Below are positions 42,418-50,038 of a stretch of DNA of 59,939 bases, in pieces. The position numbers were made by a program, and so were the translations under genes. This stretch comes from Burkholderiales bacterium. GTDB lineage: Bacteria > Pseudomonadota > Gammaproteobacteria > Burkholderiales > Burkholderiaceae_E. Every line of letters starts with the position of its first letter. The first letter of the stretch is position 1. Below the pieces are notes generated by a model. The model saw only the letters and a program-made list of their open reading frames with translations. It searched no databases and was not told the origin of the DNA. The DNA lies in the NCBI GenBank assembly GCA_020248665.1, contig JADCHE010000098.1, positions 1-59,939 of the forward strand, in the 5' to 3' direction.

Positions 42418-42729
42418 TCAGTTCGGGCCGCACTCGGCCTTCAGCGCCGCGCCCGACTTGCGCGCGGCGTCGCACTCGGCCTTCACCTCAGCTCGGGTCT
42501 TGGTCGACTTCACGTTCGGATCGGCGCCCTGGCACTCGACGGCAGGCATCGTGCCGGCCTTGCGGGCCGCGTCGCACTCGGCCTTGACGTCGGCGCGGGT
42601 GCGCTGGGACGACTTGCTCGGCGCCGCGGGCGGGGAGTCGCTGGCGCCGCCCTTCGGCTGCGCGAACGCACCTTGGCCGGCGAGAAGGCCGAAAGCGATG
42701 GCGGGAACGAGGAACAGGCTGCGTTTCAT
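42418..42729 (-). CDS. Small secreted protein with two DUF4148-like repeats
   Basis: A 103-residue exported protein: signal peptide (MKRSLFLVPAIAFGLLAGQGAFAQ), then two near-identical repeats, TRADVKAECDAARKAG (about residues 44-59) and TRAEVKAECDAARKSG (about 75-90), each with a downstream E-C pair. The repeat resembles the DUF4148 motif of small periplasmic proteins abundant in Burkholderiales, but with an added cysteine. The four cysteines could form two disulfides; a DsbA-like lipoprotein is encoded divergently next door. Function unknown. Confidence 0.8.
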   Translation of the reverse strand: MKRSLFLVPAIAFGLLAGQGAFAQPKGGASDSPPAAPSKSSQRTRADVKAECDAARKAGTMPAVECQGADPNVKSTKTRAEVKAECDAARKSGAALKAECGPN

Positions 42730-42989
42730 GGGGGACTCCCGGAATTCGTGTGGTTGTGGGTTCGATCGATGCGCATCGGCATCGGTGTTCAAGATCGCGT
42801 CACCGTGCCGCGAACTCAAGGCGGCACTCGATGCGGGATGACCTGCATCAATTGCATCCGTAATTCGACCTCCGGCTTGAGCACGGGCAACTCGGTCGTA
42901 CTTGATTTCAATCTGTTTTCGAGTCACATCGGTCGTTGCTGTACGAACGCTCAAGCTTAGTCCAGAGGAGTGACAGGACAGTCTGACAC
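42730..42989. other. Less G/C-rich intergenic region between divergent secreted-protein genes
   Basis: Together with the operator-like repeat, the 303 bp between the DUF4148-like gene and the DsbA-like gene are visibly richer in A/T than the surroundings. No gene is supported. The region must hold promoters for both directions, but no hexamer pair with good spacing was found. Confidence 0.5.
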
Positions 42990-43006
42990 ATTGATGACCG
43001 ATCAAT
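42990..43006. promoter_or_regulatory. Inverted repeat upstream of the DsbA-like lipoprotein gene
   Basis: ATTGAT-GACCG-ATCAAT, a 6-bp inverted repeat with a 5-bp spacer, 27 bp before the start codon. It is a possible regulator site; no regulator is encoded nearby. Confidence 0.35.
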
Positions 43007-43032
43007 TCGACACTCACCATACGGAGCACGCC

Positions 43033-43704
43033 ATGGCCCGCACGATCGACCCGACGAAGCGAACCACGCTCGGACTGCTGCTCTTCGCAGGCGCGGTCGC
43101 GGGCTGTTCGACGACCGGTGCCCGCGCCCCCGGCGCCCGGCCCGACGAGGGCATCGACTACCGCCTCGCCGAGACGCCGCAGCCGACGCGCGCCGCACCG
43201 GGCCGCATCGAGGTCGTCGAACTGTTCTGGTACGGCTGCCCGCACTGCAACGCGATGGAGCCCGGGCTCGTCGCCTGGGCGCGAGCGCTGCCGCCCGACG
43301 TCGCGTTCCGCAAGGTGCACCTCGGGCTCGGACCACGCTGGGTGCCGCACCAGCGACTGTTCTGCGCGCTCGAGCGCGTCGGCCGCGACGCATCGCTCGA
43401 CGCGCGCGTCTTCCGCGCGATCCACGTCGACGGACGCGCGCTCGGAACGCGTGACGAGGCGGCCGAGGTCGTCGCCGCGGCCGGCGTCGACCGTGGCGCG
43501 TTCGTCGACGCCTGGGAGTCGGACGCGGTGCGCGAGGCGATGCGCGAGGCGGACGCGTTCGCGGCGGCGCTCGGCGTGCAGGGCGTGCCGACGCTGGTCG
43601 TCGACGGCCGGCTCGTCACCTCGCCCGGCATGACCGGCAGCTACCACGCGACGCTGTCGGTCGTCGACGCGCTGCTCGCGAAGGTCCGCGCGAGAACCGC
43701 GTGA
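43033..43704 (+). CDS. DsbA-like thioredoxin-fold lipoprotein
   Basis: A 223-residue second DsbA-family protein. The signal sequence ends in a lipobox (AVAGCSTT, Cys about residue 25), so it is membrane-anchored unlike the DsbA at 26 kb. The active site is LFWYGCPHCNAMEP (CPHC), and the cis-Pro loop is GVQGVPTLVVDGRLVTSP. The active-site and PDVAFRKVH regions match the other DsbA closely. The start ATG is preceded by GGAG; a longer reading from 42970 would add a non-signal stretch. It may serve the adjacent cysteine-containing secreted protein. Confidence 0.9.
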   Translation: MARTIDPTKRTTLGLLLFAGAVAGCSTTGARAPGARPDEGIDYRLAETPQPTRAAPGRIEVVELFWYGCPHCNAMEPGLVAWARALPPDVAFRKVHLGLGPRWVPHQRLFCALERVGRDASLDARVFRAIHVDGRALGTRDEAAEVVAAAGVDRGAFVDAWESDAVREAMREADAFAAALGVQGVPTLVVDGRLVTSPGMTGSYHATLSVVDALLAKVRARTA

Positions 43705-43878
43705 TGCGAGCGGCGTGACGCGAACCGCACCCCGGCCGATGCGTCCCGGCGATCACGCCGATGAGCATCGCGACGCGAGCCGATTCGACGCGCGTCGATC
43801 CCGGGGGTAAGCTGCGCGTCGGCGGGCGCCTGACCCGCGCCACGACACCGACGTTCCCCGACTTCGCGAGGACCCCCG

Positions 43879-44499
43879 ATGAGCCGTACCGCCTCCCTGA
43901 TCATGGCCTGCGCGCTCGCGCTGCCCGCCGCCGGCTTCGCGCAAGGCGCCTCCGCCGTGGTCGCGGCCGGCCAGACGTCGAGCGGCGAGCGGGTGGGCGT
44001 GGATGCGATCGAGGTCCGCGCCCGCGTCGTCGAGCTCGACGTCGCCAACCGCATCGCGACGCTGCGCGGCCCGCGCGGCAACGTCGTCACCGTGCACGTG
44101 CCCGCCGAGGCGAAGGGCTTCGACCGGATCCGCGTGGGCGACATGGTGGTGCTCAAGTACGCGATGGCGCTCGTCTCGAAGATCGAGCCGGCGGCCAAGA
44201 GCGGCGGCATCCGCGAACGTATCGAGTCGTCCGCGGCGAGCACGACGCCGGCGGGCGCCGCGCCGGGCGTGGCCGCGGTGCGGACCGTCGAGGTGCTGGC
44301 GACCGTCACCGACCTCGACCGCAAGGCCCGCACCGCGACGCTGCGCGGCGTGCACCGGACCGTGAAGGTGGCGGTGCCGGCCGACGTCGACATGGCGAAG
44401 ATCAAGCAGGGCGACGAGGTGCACGCGGTCTTCCGTGAGGCGATCGTGCTCGCGGTGGAGCCCGCGACGACACCGGCGCCGGCGAAGAAGAAGGGCTGA
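43879..44499 (+). CDS. Exported protein with internally duplicated beta-barrel-like domain
   Basis: A 206-residue protein with a signal peptide (SLIMACALALPAAGFAQG). Two similar halves follow: about residues 46-105 (VRARVVELDVANRIATLRGPRG... RIRVGDMVVLKYAMALVSKIEP) and 136-196 (VLATVTDLDRKARTATLRGVHR... KIKQGDEVHAVFREAIVLAVEP). Each has the pattern of a small five-stranded beta barrel with a conserved G-D-x-V turn. The C-terminus is Pro/Lys-rich. It is periplasmic, with no catalytic motif. I do not recognise a named family. Confidence 0.75.
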   Translation: MSRTASLIMACALALPAAGFAQGASAVVAAGQTSSGERVGVDAIEVRARVVELDVANRIATLRGPRGNVVTVHVPAEAKGFDRIRVGDMVVLKYAMALVSKIEPAAKSGGIRERIESSAASTTPAGAAPGVAAVRTVEVLATVTDLDRKARTATLRGVHRTVKVAVPADVDMAKIKQGDEVHAVFREAIVLAVEPATTPAPAKKKG

Positions 44500-44539
44500 T
44501 CGTCTCGGGCGGCGCGCCGTGCGGGTCGAGGAGGCGCGG

Positions 44540-45439
44540 ATGAGATCATCGCGGCTCCGCGCGGTCCGCCCGCGCCCCTCCGGGATGCCCACGATGACGT
44601 CGTCCAGTGCGCACGCGCTCGCCGCGTGCCCGCTCGCCGCGTGCCTGCTCGCCGCGTGCCTGCTCGCCGCGACACTCGCCGCCGGCTGCGCGACCAAGCC
44701 TGCGTCCTCCGGCGCCGTCGCGCCGCCGCCCCCGGCCGCGCCCCCCCCGTTCGAGGGCACCGCGTGGACACTCGCGTCGCTCGAGGGGCGGCCGGTGCCG
44801 TCAGGCTCGGACGCGACGCTGCGCTTCGAGGGTGAGCGCGTGTCGGGCAGCGACGGCTGCAACCGCTTCGCCGGGCCGTGGAGCGGACGGGGCACGAGCC
44901 TGCGGATCGGACCGAACCTCGCTGCCACGCAGCGGGCCTGCCCCGACGCCCAGCGCGCGCTCGCCGACGCCTACGGCCGGGCGCTGATTGGCGCGACGGC
45001 GTGGCGCATCGACGGCACGACGCTGCGGCTGCTCGGCGACGGCGGCACGCCGCTCGCCGCGCTCGAGCCGCAGCCGACCGGGCTCGCCGGCACCGCGTGG
45101 AGGATCGTCGCCTACAACACCGGCCGCCAGTCGGTGACCAGCGTCGGCGTCGGTGCGCCGCTCACGATCGAGTTCGGCACCGCGGGTGGCGTCCGCGGCT
45201 CGGCAGGCTGCAACACCTACTCCGGCGCCTGGACCGAGTCCGCGGGCCGCGTGACGATCGGGCCGCTGCGCACGACGCGGATGGCCTGTGCCGATCCGCC
45301 CGACGTGATGGAGCGCGAGGCCGCGGTGCTGCGCGCGCTCGAGTCGGTCGCCACCGCTCGCCGCGAGGGCGATCGGCTGGAACTGCGGACCGCGACCGGT
45401 GCGATCGCGGTGTCGTCGGTCGAGGCACGCGCCCGTTGA
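44540..45439 (+). CDS. META-domain lipoprotein (HslJ-like, two META repeats)
   Basis: A 299-residue envelope lipoprotein. The signal peptide is unusual: AACPLAACLLAACLLAATLAAGC is built from four 15-bp DNA repeats and ends in a lipobox. Two META domains follow: FEGTAWTLASLEGRPV... GSDGCNRFAGPW... (about residues 75-185) and LAGTAWRIVAYNTGRQSV... GSAGCNTYSGAW... MACADPPDVMEREAAVL (about 190-295). META proteins such as HslJ are linked to stress tolerance. The start at 44540 follows a strong GAGGAGG; a start at 44585 (15 residues shorter) is also possible. A perfect hairpin overlaps its stop codon. Confidence 0.85.
   Translation: MRSSRLRAVRPRPSGMPTMTSSSAHALAACPLAACLLAACLLAATLAAGCATKPASSGAVAPPPPAAPPPFEGTAWTLASLEGRPVPSGSDATLRFEGERVSGSDGCNRFAGPWSGRGTSLRIGPNLAATQRACPDAQRALADAYGRALIGATAWRIDGTTLRLLGDGGTPLAALEPQPTGLAGTAWRIVAYNTGRQSVTSVGVGAPLTIEFGTAGGVRGSAGCNTYSGAWTESAGRVTIGPLRTTRMACADPPDVMEREAAVLRALESVATARREGDRLELRTATGAIAVSSVEARAR
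44617..44676. repeat. Four tandem 15-bp units in a signal-peptide coding region
   Basis: The unit GCTCGCCGCGTGCCT occurs four times head-to-tail (44617, 44632, 44647, 44662; the last diverges in its final five bases). Each encodes Leu-Ala-Ala-Cys-Pro/Leu-type blocks in the hydrophobic core of the META lipoprotein signal. Copy-number changes would keep the frame. Confidence 0.85.
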
Positions 45440-45450
45440 GCGGGCGCGTG
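45426..45450. terminator. Bidirectional terminator overlapping the META stop codon
   Basis: CACGCGCCCG and CGGGCGCGTG form a perfect 10-bp stem over a TTGAG loop that contains the TGA stop of the META gene. The convergent YbjQ-like gene ends 12 bp away. Confidence 0.6.
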
Positions 45451-45462
45451 GGACCGCGGCGG

Positions 45463-45816
45463 TCAGGCCATCTTCACCGCCGTCCCGCTGACGGTGACCA
45501 TCATCATGCCGTTGGCCTCGCCGAGCACCTCGTAGTCGAAGTCGATGCCGACGATGCCGTCGGCGCCGAGCGCCCGGGCCGCCTCCTTCATCTCGTCGAG
45601 CGCCGCGTCGCGCGCGCCCGCGAGCGCGCGCTCGTAGCCGCCCGCGCGGCCGCCGACGACGTCGCGCACCGACGAGAACATGTCGCGCAAGATGTTCGCG
45701 CCGATGACCGCCTCGCCGTTGACGATGCCGAGCCACTGCGCGACGCGCGCGCCGTCGCCGGTCGGCACGACGGTCGACAGGAAGAAGCCGGGATCGGCCT
45801 TCGAGAACCAGCCCAT
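45463..45816 (-). CDS. YbjQ/UPF0145-family protein
   Basis: A 117-residue cytoplasmic protein of the YbjQ family, sometimes called a heavy-metal-binding domain. The signature is GEAVIGANILRDMFSSVRDVVGGRAGGYE, followed by ALDEMKEAARALGADGIVGIDFDYEVL and a final MVTVSGTAVKM. YbjQ proteins form pentameric alpha/beta assemblies; their function is unclear. The start is preceded by GGAG. It is convergent with the META gene. Confidence 0.88.
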   Translation of the reverse strand: MGWFSKADPGFFLSTVVPTGDGARVAQWLGIVNGEAVIGANILRDMFSSVRDVVGGRAGGYERALAGARDAALDEMKEAARALGADGIVGIDFDYEVLGEANGMMMVTVSGTAVKMA

Positions 45817-45870
45817 GGGAGCTCCGGGATGGGGCGCGGCGCGCGGGGCGCACGCCGCCGACCTGCGATG

Positions 45871-46459
45871 TTACCGGTCGGCCTGCCGCAGCAGCGGCGC
45901 CATCGCCCCGAGCGGCGCCACCCCGAGATGGACGGTCGCGCAGGACTCGACGCCGGCCGAGGCCCTCGGCCGCGCCGGGTCGGGCTCGACGATCCGGCGA
46001 AAGCCTCGCCCCACCAGCCCCTCTTCCTGCAGCGCACGCAGCCGCTGGTTCAGCCGCTGGCGCGACACCCCGACCATCGACGCGGGGTCCGCCTGCGACA
46101 GCGTCCGCTCGACCGGCGGCGCGACGCCGGCCCGCGCGTACGCGATCGCCGCGAGCTTCGCGAGGCGGGTGCGCAGCAGCGCGTCCGGCGCGAGCCGGGG
46201 CAGCTCGCCGAGGATCCGGTGGAGCCGCTCCACGGCGAGGACCGCGGGTTCGGTGGAATGCCGCAGGTGCGACGGGTCCGCTGCGCCGATCGCCTCGAGG
46301 GACTGCGTCGGGAGCACCATCGAGGTGACGGTGCCGGCCGCGAGCGCGCTCGCCGAAGGCGCGCTGCAACGGCGCCGGGAGCGGGGCGAACCGATCGTTG
46401 CGGCGCAGCGTCTCGATGGCGGCCGGCCTCAGGGGCGTCGTGGCGGGGCGCGGGGTCAT
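45871..46459 (-). pseudogene. Crp/Fnr-family regulator gene broken by deletion and frameshift
   Basis: An ATG at 46459 opens MTPRPATTPLRPAAIETLRRNDRFAPLPAPLQRAFGERAR, typical of the first 40 residues of Crp-family proteins. The frame then no longer matches. A second frame (from about 46335, open to 45871) gives the dimer helix (TEPAVLAVERLHRILGELP) and the complete Crp-type HTH (RTLSQADPASMVGVSRQRLNQRLRALQEEGLVGRGFRRIV). The cyclic-nucleotide beta barrel of about 80 residues is missing between them. A 149-residue HTH-only protein from ATG 46320 is possible but has no clear ribosome-binding site. Confidence 0.6.
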
Positions 46460-46518
46460 GGGCGACGTTGTGCCGCGCCGGGTCGCCGCCCGCGCGGACC
46501 GACGCCCGAGGGCGCGCC

Positions 46519-47424
46519 TCAGCAGTGCGACGCGTGCCTCGCCTTCATCGTCGCGAGCACCTCGTCCGGGTCGCGCTGCCACCAGTCGCGCGACGAGAAG
46601 ATCTCGCACTCGTGCAGGCCGCGGTAGCCCGCCGCCTCGACGAGGCCGCGCAGCCGGCGCAGGTCGATCACGCCGTCGCCCATCATGCCGCGGTCCTCGA
46701 GCAGGTCGCGCGTCGGCACCAGCCAGTCGCAGACGTGGAAGGCGTGCAGCCGCGCGGCGCCCGCGCGCGCGACCTGCGCGTCGAGGGCAGGGTCCCACCA
46801 CACGTGGTAGACGTCGAGCGCGACGCCGAGCGCCGCGGCCGGTGCCCACGCGCCGCCGTCGGCCGCGGTGCGCGCGTGCACGCCGGCGCCACCGGGGTCG
46901 AGGGCGTCGCACAGCTCGAGCGCCTGGCCGAGCGTGTTCACGCACGCGCGGTCGGCCGCGTACATCGGGTGCAGTGGCTCGATCGCGAGGGGCACGCCCG
47001 CGGCGCGCGCGTGCGGCAGCACCGCGGCGATGCCGTCGCGGACCTGCGCTCGCGCGCCGGCGAGGTCTTTCGAGCCCGCCGGCATGCCGCCCACCACCAG
47101 CACGAGGCACTGCGCACCGAGCTCGGCCGCGTCGTCGATCGCGCGGCGGTTGTCGTCGATCGCGGCGCGCCGACCGGCCTCGTCGGCGGCCGGGAACATG
47201 CCGCCGCGGCACAGGCCTGTGACCGTCAGGCCCGCCGCGCGGATCCGGCGCGCGGCCTCGCCGACGCCGAGCTCGGCGAGCTTGTCTCGCCACGGCGAGA
47301 TGCCGCGGATGCCGTGGCGCGCGCAGCCGTCGATCATCCGCGCGAGGTCCCAGCGGACCTTCACGGTCGCGGTGTTCAGCGACAGCGCGCGCGGATCGGG
47401 CGGGGCGGGACCCGCGGCGCTCAC
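46519..47424 (-). CDS. Sugar phosphate isomerase/epimerase-like TIM-barrel protein
   Basis: A 301-residue xylose-isomerase-like TIM barrel, the family of IolE, inosose isomerases and hydroxypyruvate isomerases. Candidate metal ligands: Glu in LAIEPLHPMY (about residue 152), Asp/His in ALDVYHVWWD, His in LHAFHVCDW and Glu in LHECEIFSS near the C-terminus. The GTG start overlaps the DUF993 stop (GTGA). It is the last gene of a three-gene minus operon with DUF993 and a Gfo/Idh/MocA dehydrogenase, a combination typical of sugar or polyol breakdown. Confidence 0.88.
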   Translation of the reverse strand: MSAAGPAPPDPRALSLNTATVKVRWDLARMIDGCARHGIRGISPWRDKLAELGVGEAARRIRAAGLTVTGLCRGGMFPAADEAGRRAAIDDNRRAIDDAAELGAQCLVLVVGGMPAGSKDLAGARAQVRDGIAAVLPHARAAGVPLAIEPLHPMYAADRACVNTLGQALELCDALDPGGAGVHARTAADGGAWAPAAALGVALDVYHVWWDPALDAQVARAGAARLHAFHVCDWLVPTRDLLEDRGMMGDGVIDLRRLRGLVEAAGYRGLHECEIFSSRDWWQRDPDEVLATMKARHASHC

Positions 47425-48587
47425 GACTCGATCCCGTTGATCGCGAGCAGCGCGCGCATCCGCCCGCACGCGAGGTCGGGATCGCGCAGCAGTCCGGCAG
47501 CGTCGGCGAGGCGGAACAGCTCCGCGAGGTGCAGCACGTGGCGCGCCGACTGCTGGCCGCCGACCATCGTGAAGTGCGACTGCAGGCCGTTCAGCCAGGC
47601 CATGAAGACGACGCCGGTCTTGTAGAAGCGCGTGGGCGCCCGGAAGATGTGCCGCGACAGGGGCACCGTGGGCCCGAGGATGTCGTGAAAGCGCGCGACG
47701 TCGCCGCGGCCGAGCGCAGTGAGCGCGGCCGACGCGGCCGGCGCGATCGCGTCGAAGATGCCGAGCAGCGCGTCGGAGTGGCCGTGCGCGTCGCCGGCGA
47801 TCAGCTCGGCGAAGTTGAAGTCGTCGCCGGTGTACATCCGCACGCCGGGTGCGAGTCGCCGGCGCATCGCGACCTCGCGGTCCTTGTCGAGCAGCGAGAC
47901 CTTGACGCCGTCGATCTTCGCGGCGTTGCGGTTGATCACGTCGACCGCGACGTCGGTCGCCGCGTCGAGGTCCTCGGCGCCCCAGTAGCCGGCGAGCGCC
48001 GGGTCGAACATGTCGCCGAGCCAGTGCACGATGACCGGCTCCCGGACCTGAGAGAGCAGCCGGTCGTAGACCAGGCCGTACTGGTCGGGCGAACGCGCGC
48101 ACGCGGCGAGCGCGCGGCTCGCCATCACGATCAGCCGTCCGCCCAGCCCCTCGATCGCCTCGGCCTGCGCCTCGTACGCGCAGAGCACGTCGGCGACGGT
48201 GGTGCGCGCCTCCGGCACCAGGTGGTCGGTGCCGCAGCCGGAGAAGACGCGCGCGCCGGGATGCGAGCGCGACGCGTCGATCGAACGGCGGATCAGCTCG
48301 AGCGAGGTCGGCCAGTCGAGGCCCATGCCGCGCTGCGCGGTGTCCATCGCCTCGGCGACGCCGAGGCCGAGGTCCCACAGGCGGCTGCGGTAGGCGATCG
48401 TCGCGTCCCAGTCCACCGCGCAGCCGATCCACGGGTCGACGCTCGACATCGGGTCGGCGACGACGTGCACCGCCGAGAACGCGATGCGGTTGAACGGACC
48501 CTGCGCGACGTCCGGGTAGCCGCGCGGCGCGGACGTCGTGAAGGGCGCGAGGCGGCCGTCGGGGGCGGGCAGCGTGATCGTGGGCAT
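47421..48587 (-). CDS. DUF993 family protein (aldolase-like TIM barrel)
   Basis: A 388-residue member of DUF993, related to dihydrodipicolinate-synthase-type lyases. Characteristic stretches are FNRIAFSAVHVVADPMSS, IDWDATIAYR-like VDWDATIAYRSRLWDLGLGVAEAMDTAQRG, VFSGCGTDHL and GVKVSLLDKDREVAMRR, where the Lys of GVKVSLLD could be the Schiff-base residue. No signal peptide. It overlaps the isomerase gene by 4 bp and lies 87 bp after the dehydrogenase gene. It probably cleaves a 2-keto sugar-acid-like intermediate, but no biochemical role is established. Confidence 0.82.
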   Translation of the reverse strand: MPTITLPAPDGRLAPFTTSAPRGYPDVAQGPFNRIAFSAVHVVADPMSSVDPWIGCAVDWDATIAYRSRLWDLGLGVAEAMDTAQRGMGLDWPTSLELIRRSIDASRSHPGARVFSGCGTDHLVPEARTTVADVLCAYEAQAEAIEGLGGRLIVMASRALAACARSPDQYGLVYDRLLSQVREPVIVHWLGDMFDPALAGYWGAEDLDAATDVAVDVINRNAAKIDGVKVSLLDKDREVAMRRRLAPGVRMYTGDDFNFAELIAGDAHGHSDALLGIFDAIAPAASAALTALGRGDVARFHDILGPTVPLSRHIFRAPTRFYKTGVVFMAWLNGLQSHFTMVGGQQSARHVLHLAELFRLADAAGLLRDPDLACGRMRALLAINGIES

Positions 48588-48674
48588 GGCGGGCTCGGGG
48601 CGTCGGCGAGGTGTCGCGCGGGGCGGGCGGGCGTCGTGTGGCGGGGGCGGGTCGGCGTTCGCGGTCGCCGCGAC

Positions 48675-49826
48675 TCAGTCCGGCAGCGCGCCGACGTCGA
48701 CCCAGCGGCGCTCCTTCCACGAGCGCAGCCCCGCCTCGACCAGCTGCACGCCCTTTGCGCCCTCGCGCAGGTTCCACGGGAACGGCGTGCCTTCGCAGAC
48801 GTGGCGGATGAAGAGCTCCCACTCGGCCTTGAAGGCGTTGTCGAACACGGTGTACTCGGGCACATCCTGCCAGCCGGCGAGGAAGTCGATCGGCTGCGGC
48901 AGGTCGGGGTTCCACACCGGCTTGGGCGTCGCGACCCGCGGCTGCACCTTGACGCCGCGCAATCCGGCGACCGCCGAGCCGTGCGTGCCGTCGACGTGCA
49001 GCGTCAGCAGGTCGTCGCGCCGCACGCGCGTGACCCACGAGCTGTTGAAGTGCGCGACCACGCCGGTCGCGAGCTCGAAGGTCGCGTAGGCCGCGTCGTC
49101 GGCGGTCGCGTCGTAGGCGTTGCCCTGCTCGTCGATCCGTTTCGGGATGTGCGTCGCGCCGAGGCACGAGACCGCCTTCACCTCGCCGAACAGGTTGTCG
49201 ATCACGTAGCGCCAGTGGCACAGCATGTCGAGGATGATCCCGCCGCCGTCGTCCTTGCGGTAGTTCCAGCTCGGGCGCTGCGCGGGCTGCAGGTCGCCCT
49301 CGAACACCCAGTAGCCGAACTCGCCGCGCACCGACAGGATCCGGCCGAAGTAGCCCGAGTCGATCAGCATCTTCAGCTTCAGCAGGCCGGGCAGCCACAG
49401 CTTGTCCTGCACGACCCCGTGCTTCACGCCCTTCTTCTCGGCCGCGCGCCAGATGCCGAGCGCCTCCTCGAGGTTGGTCGCCGACGGCTTCTCGCAGTAG
49501 ACATGCTTGCCGGCGGCGATCGCCTTGTGCACGAGCGAGGGCCGCATCTGCGTGGTGGCCGCGTCGAAGAACACCTCGTCCTTCGGGTCGGCGAGCGCCG
49601 CGTCGAGGTCGGTGCTCCAGCGCAGCCCGCCGTGCTGCGCCGCGAGCACCTGCATCCGCTCGGCGCCGCGGCCGACCAGGATCGGATCGGGCATCACGCG
49701 GGTGCCGTCGGCGAGACGTACGCCGCCCTGCTCGCGGATCGCCTTCACCGAGCGGATCAGGTGCTGGTTCAGGCCCATGCGGCCGGTGACGCCATGCATC
49801 ACGATGCCGAGTCGACGGGTGCTCAT
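48675..49826 (-). CDS. Gfo/Idh/MocA family oxidoreductase
   Basis: A 383-residue NAD(P)-dependent sugar/inositol dehydrogenase-like protein. The N-terminal Rossmann fold begins [13 protein letters not shown], and the family motif appears as HVYCEKPSA (about residues 107-115). The second domain carries [19 protein letters not shown], with the usual catalytic Asp/His. The start follows GGAGAG about 11 nt upstream; an upstream reading to 49955 would run through the promoter. It is the first gene of the minus operon and lies 83 bp from the TAACC-N4-GGTTA operator. Confidence 0.92.
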   Translation of the reverse strand: MSTRRLGIVMHGVTGRMGLNQHLIRSVKAIREQGGVRLADGTRVMPDPILVGRGAERMQVLAAQHGGLRWSTDLDAALADPKDEVFFDAATTQMRPSLVHKAIAAGKHVYCEKPSATNLEEALGIWRAAEKKGVKHGVVQDKLWLPGLLKLKMLIDSGYFGRILSVRGEFGYWVFEGDLQPAQRPSWNYRKDDGGGIILDMLCHWRYVIDNLFGEVKAVSCLGATHIPKRIDEQGNAYDATADDAAYATFELATGVVAHFNSSWVTRVRRDDLLTLHVDGTHGSAVAGLRGVKVQPRVATPKPVWNPDLPQPIDFLAGWQDVPEYTVFDNAFKAEWELFIRHVCEGTPFPWNLREGAKGVQLVEAGLRSWKERRWVDVGALPD

Positions 49827-49909
49827 GCGGGGATCTCTCCGGAAAGGGACGGTCGGCTGACGCGCACCGTCGGCGCGTGGTCGCAGGGCAGCGCCTGTCT
49901 GCGGCGTTG

Positions 49910-49923
49910 TAACCTGTTGGTTA
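49910..49923. promoter_or_regulatory. Operator A: TAACC-TGTT-GGTTA (Gfo/Idh/MocA side)
   Basis: A perfect 5-bp inverted repeat with a 4-bp spacer, at the predicted transcription start of the leftward promoter. It matches the sites at 49995 and 59266. Confidence 0.75.
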
Positions 49924-49926
49924 ATT

Positions 49927-49955
49927 ATTTTCCGGTCCGGAGACCTCACAGTCAA
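49927..49955 (-). promoter_or_regulatory. Leftward promoter of the Gfo/Idh-DUF993-isomerase operon
   Basis: On the minus strand, TTGACT (49950-49955), a 17-bp spacer and GAAAAT (49927-49932) are followed directly by operator A. The -35 is 5/6, the -10 4/6, in A/T-richer DNA. Confidence 0.6.
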
Positions 49956-49958
49956 CCC

Positions 49959-49987
49959 TTGTCGGGTCCCGGGGCCGGCGATAGCAT
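49959..49987 (+). promoter_or_regulatory. Rightward promoter of the MetE-like operon
   Basis: TTGTCG (49959-49964), a 17-bp spacer and TAGCAT (49982-49987), with operator B starting 7 bp after the -10. It is arranged back-to-back with the leftward promoter, the two -35 elements being 3 bp apart. Confidence 0.6.
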
Positions 49988-49994
49988 CGACTTC

Positions 49995-50008
49995 TCACCG
50001 GTTGGTTA
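49995..50008. promoter_or_regulatory. Operator B: TCACC-GGTT-GGTTA (MetE-like side)
   Basis: This has the same geometry as operator A with one mismatch in the left arm, at the predicted transcription start and 30 bp before the MetE-like ATG. Centres of A and B are 85 bp apart. Confidence 0.65.
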
Positions 50009-50038
50009 ACTCGATCGCAGCGTCCAGGGAGACATCGC

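Noticed and set aside
44878-47625. A plus-strand frame open for about 915 codons
   Set aside because: It is antisense to well-supported YbjQ-like, isomerase and DUF993 genes; composition is that of a shadow frame.
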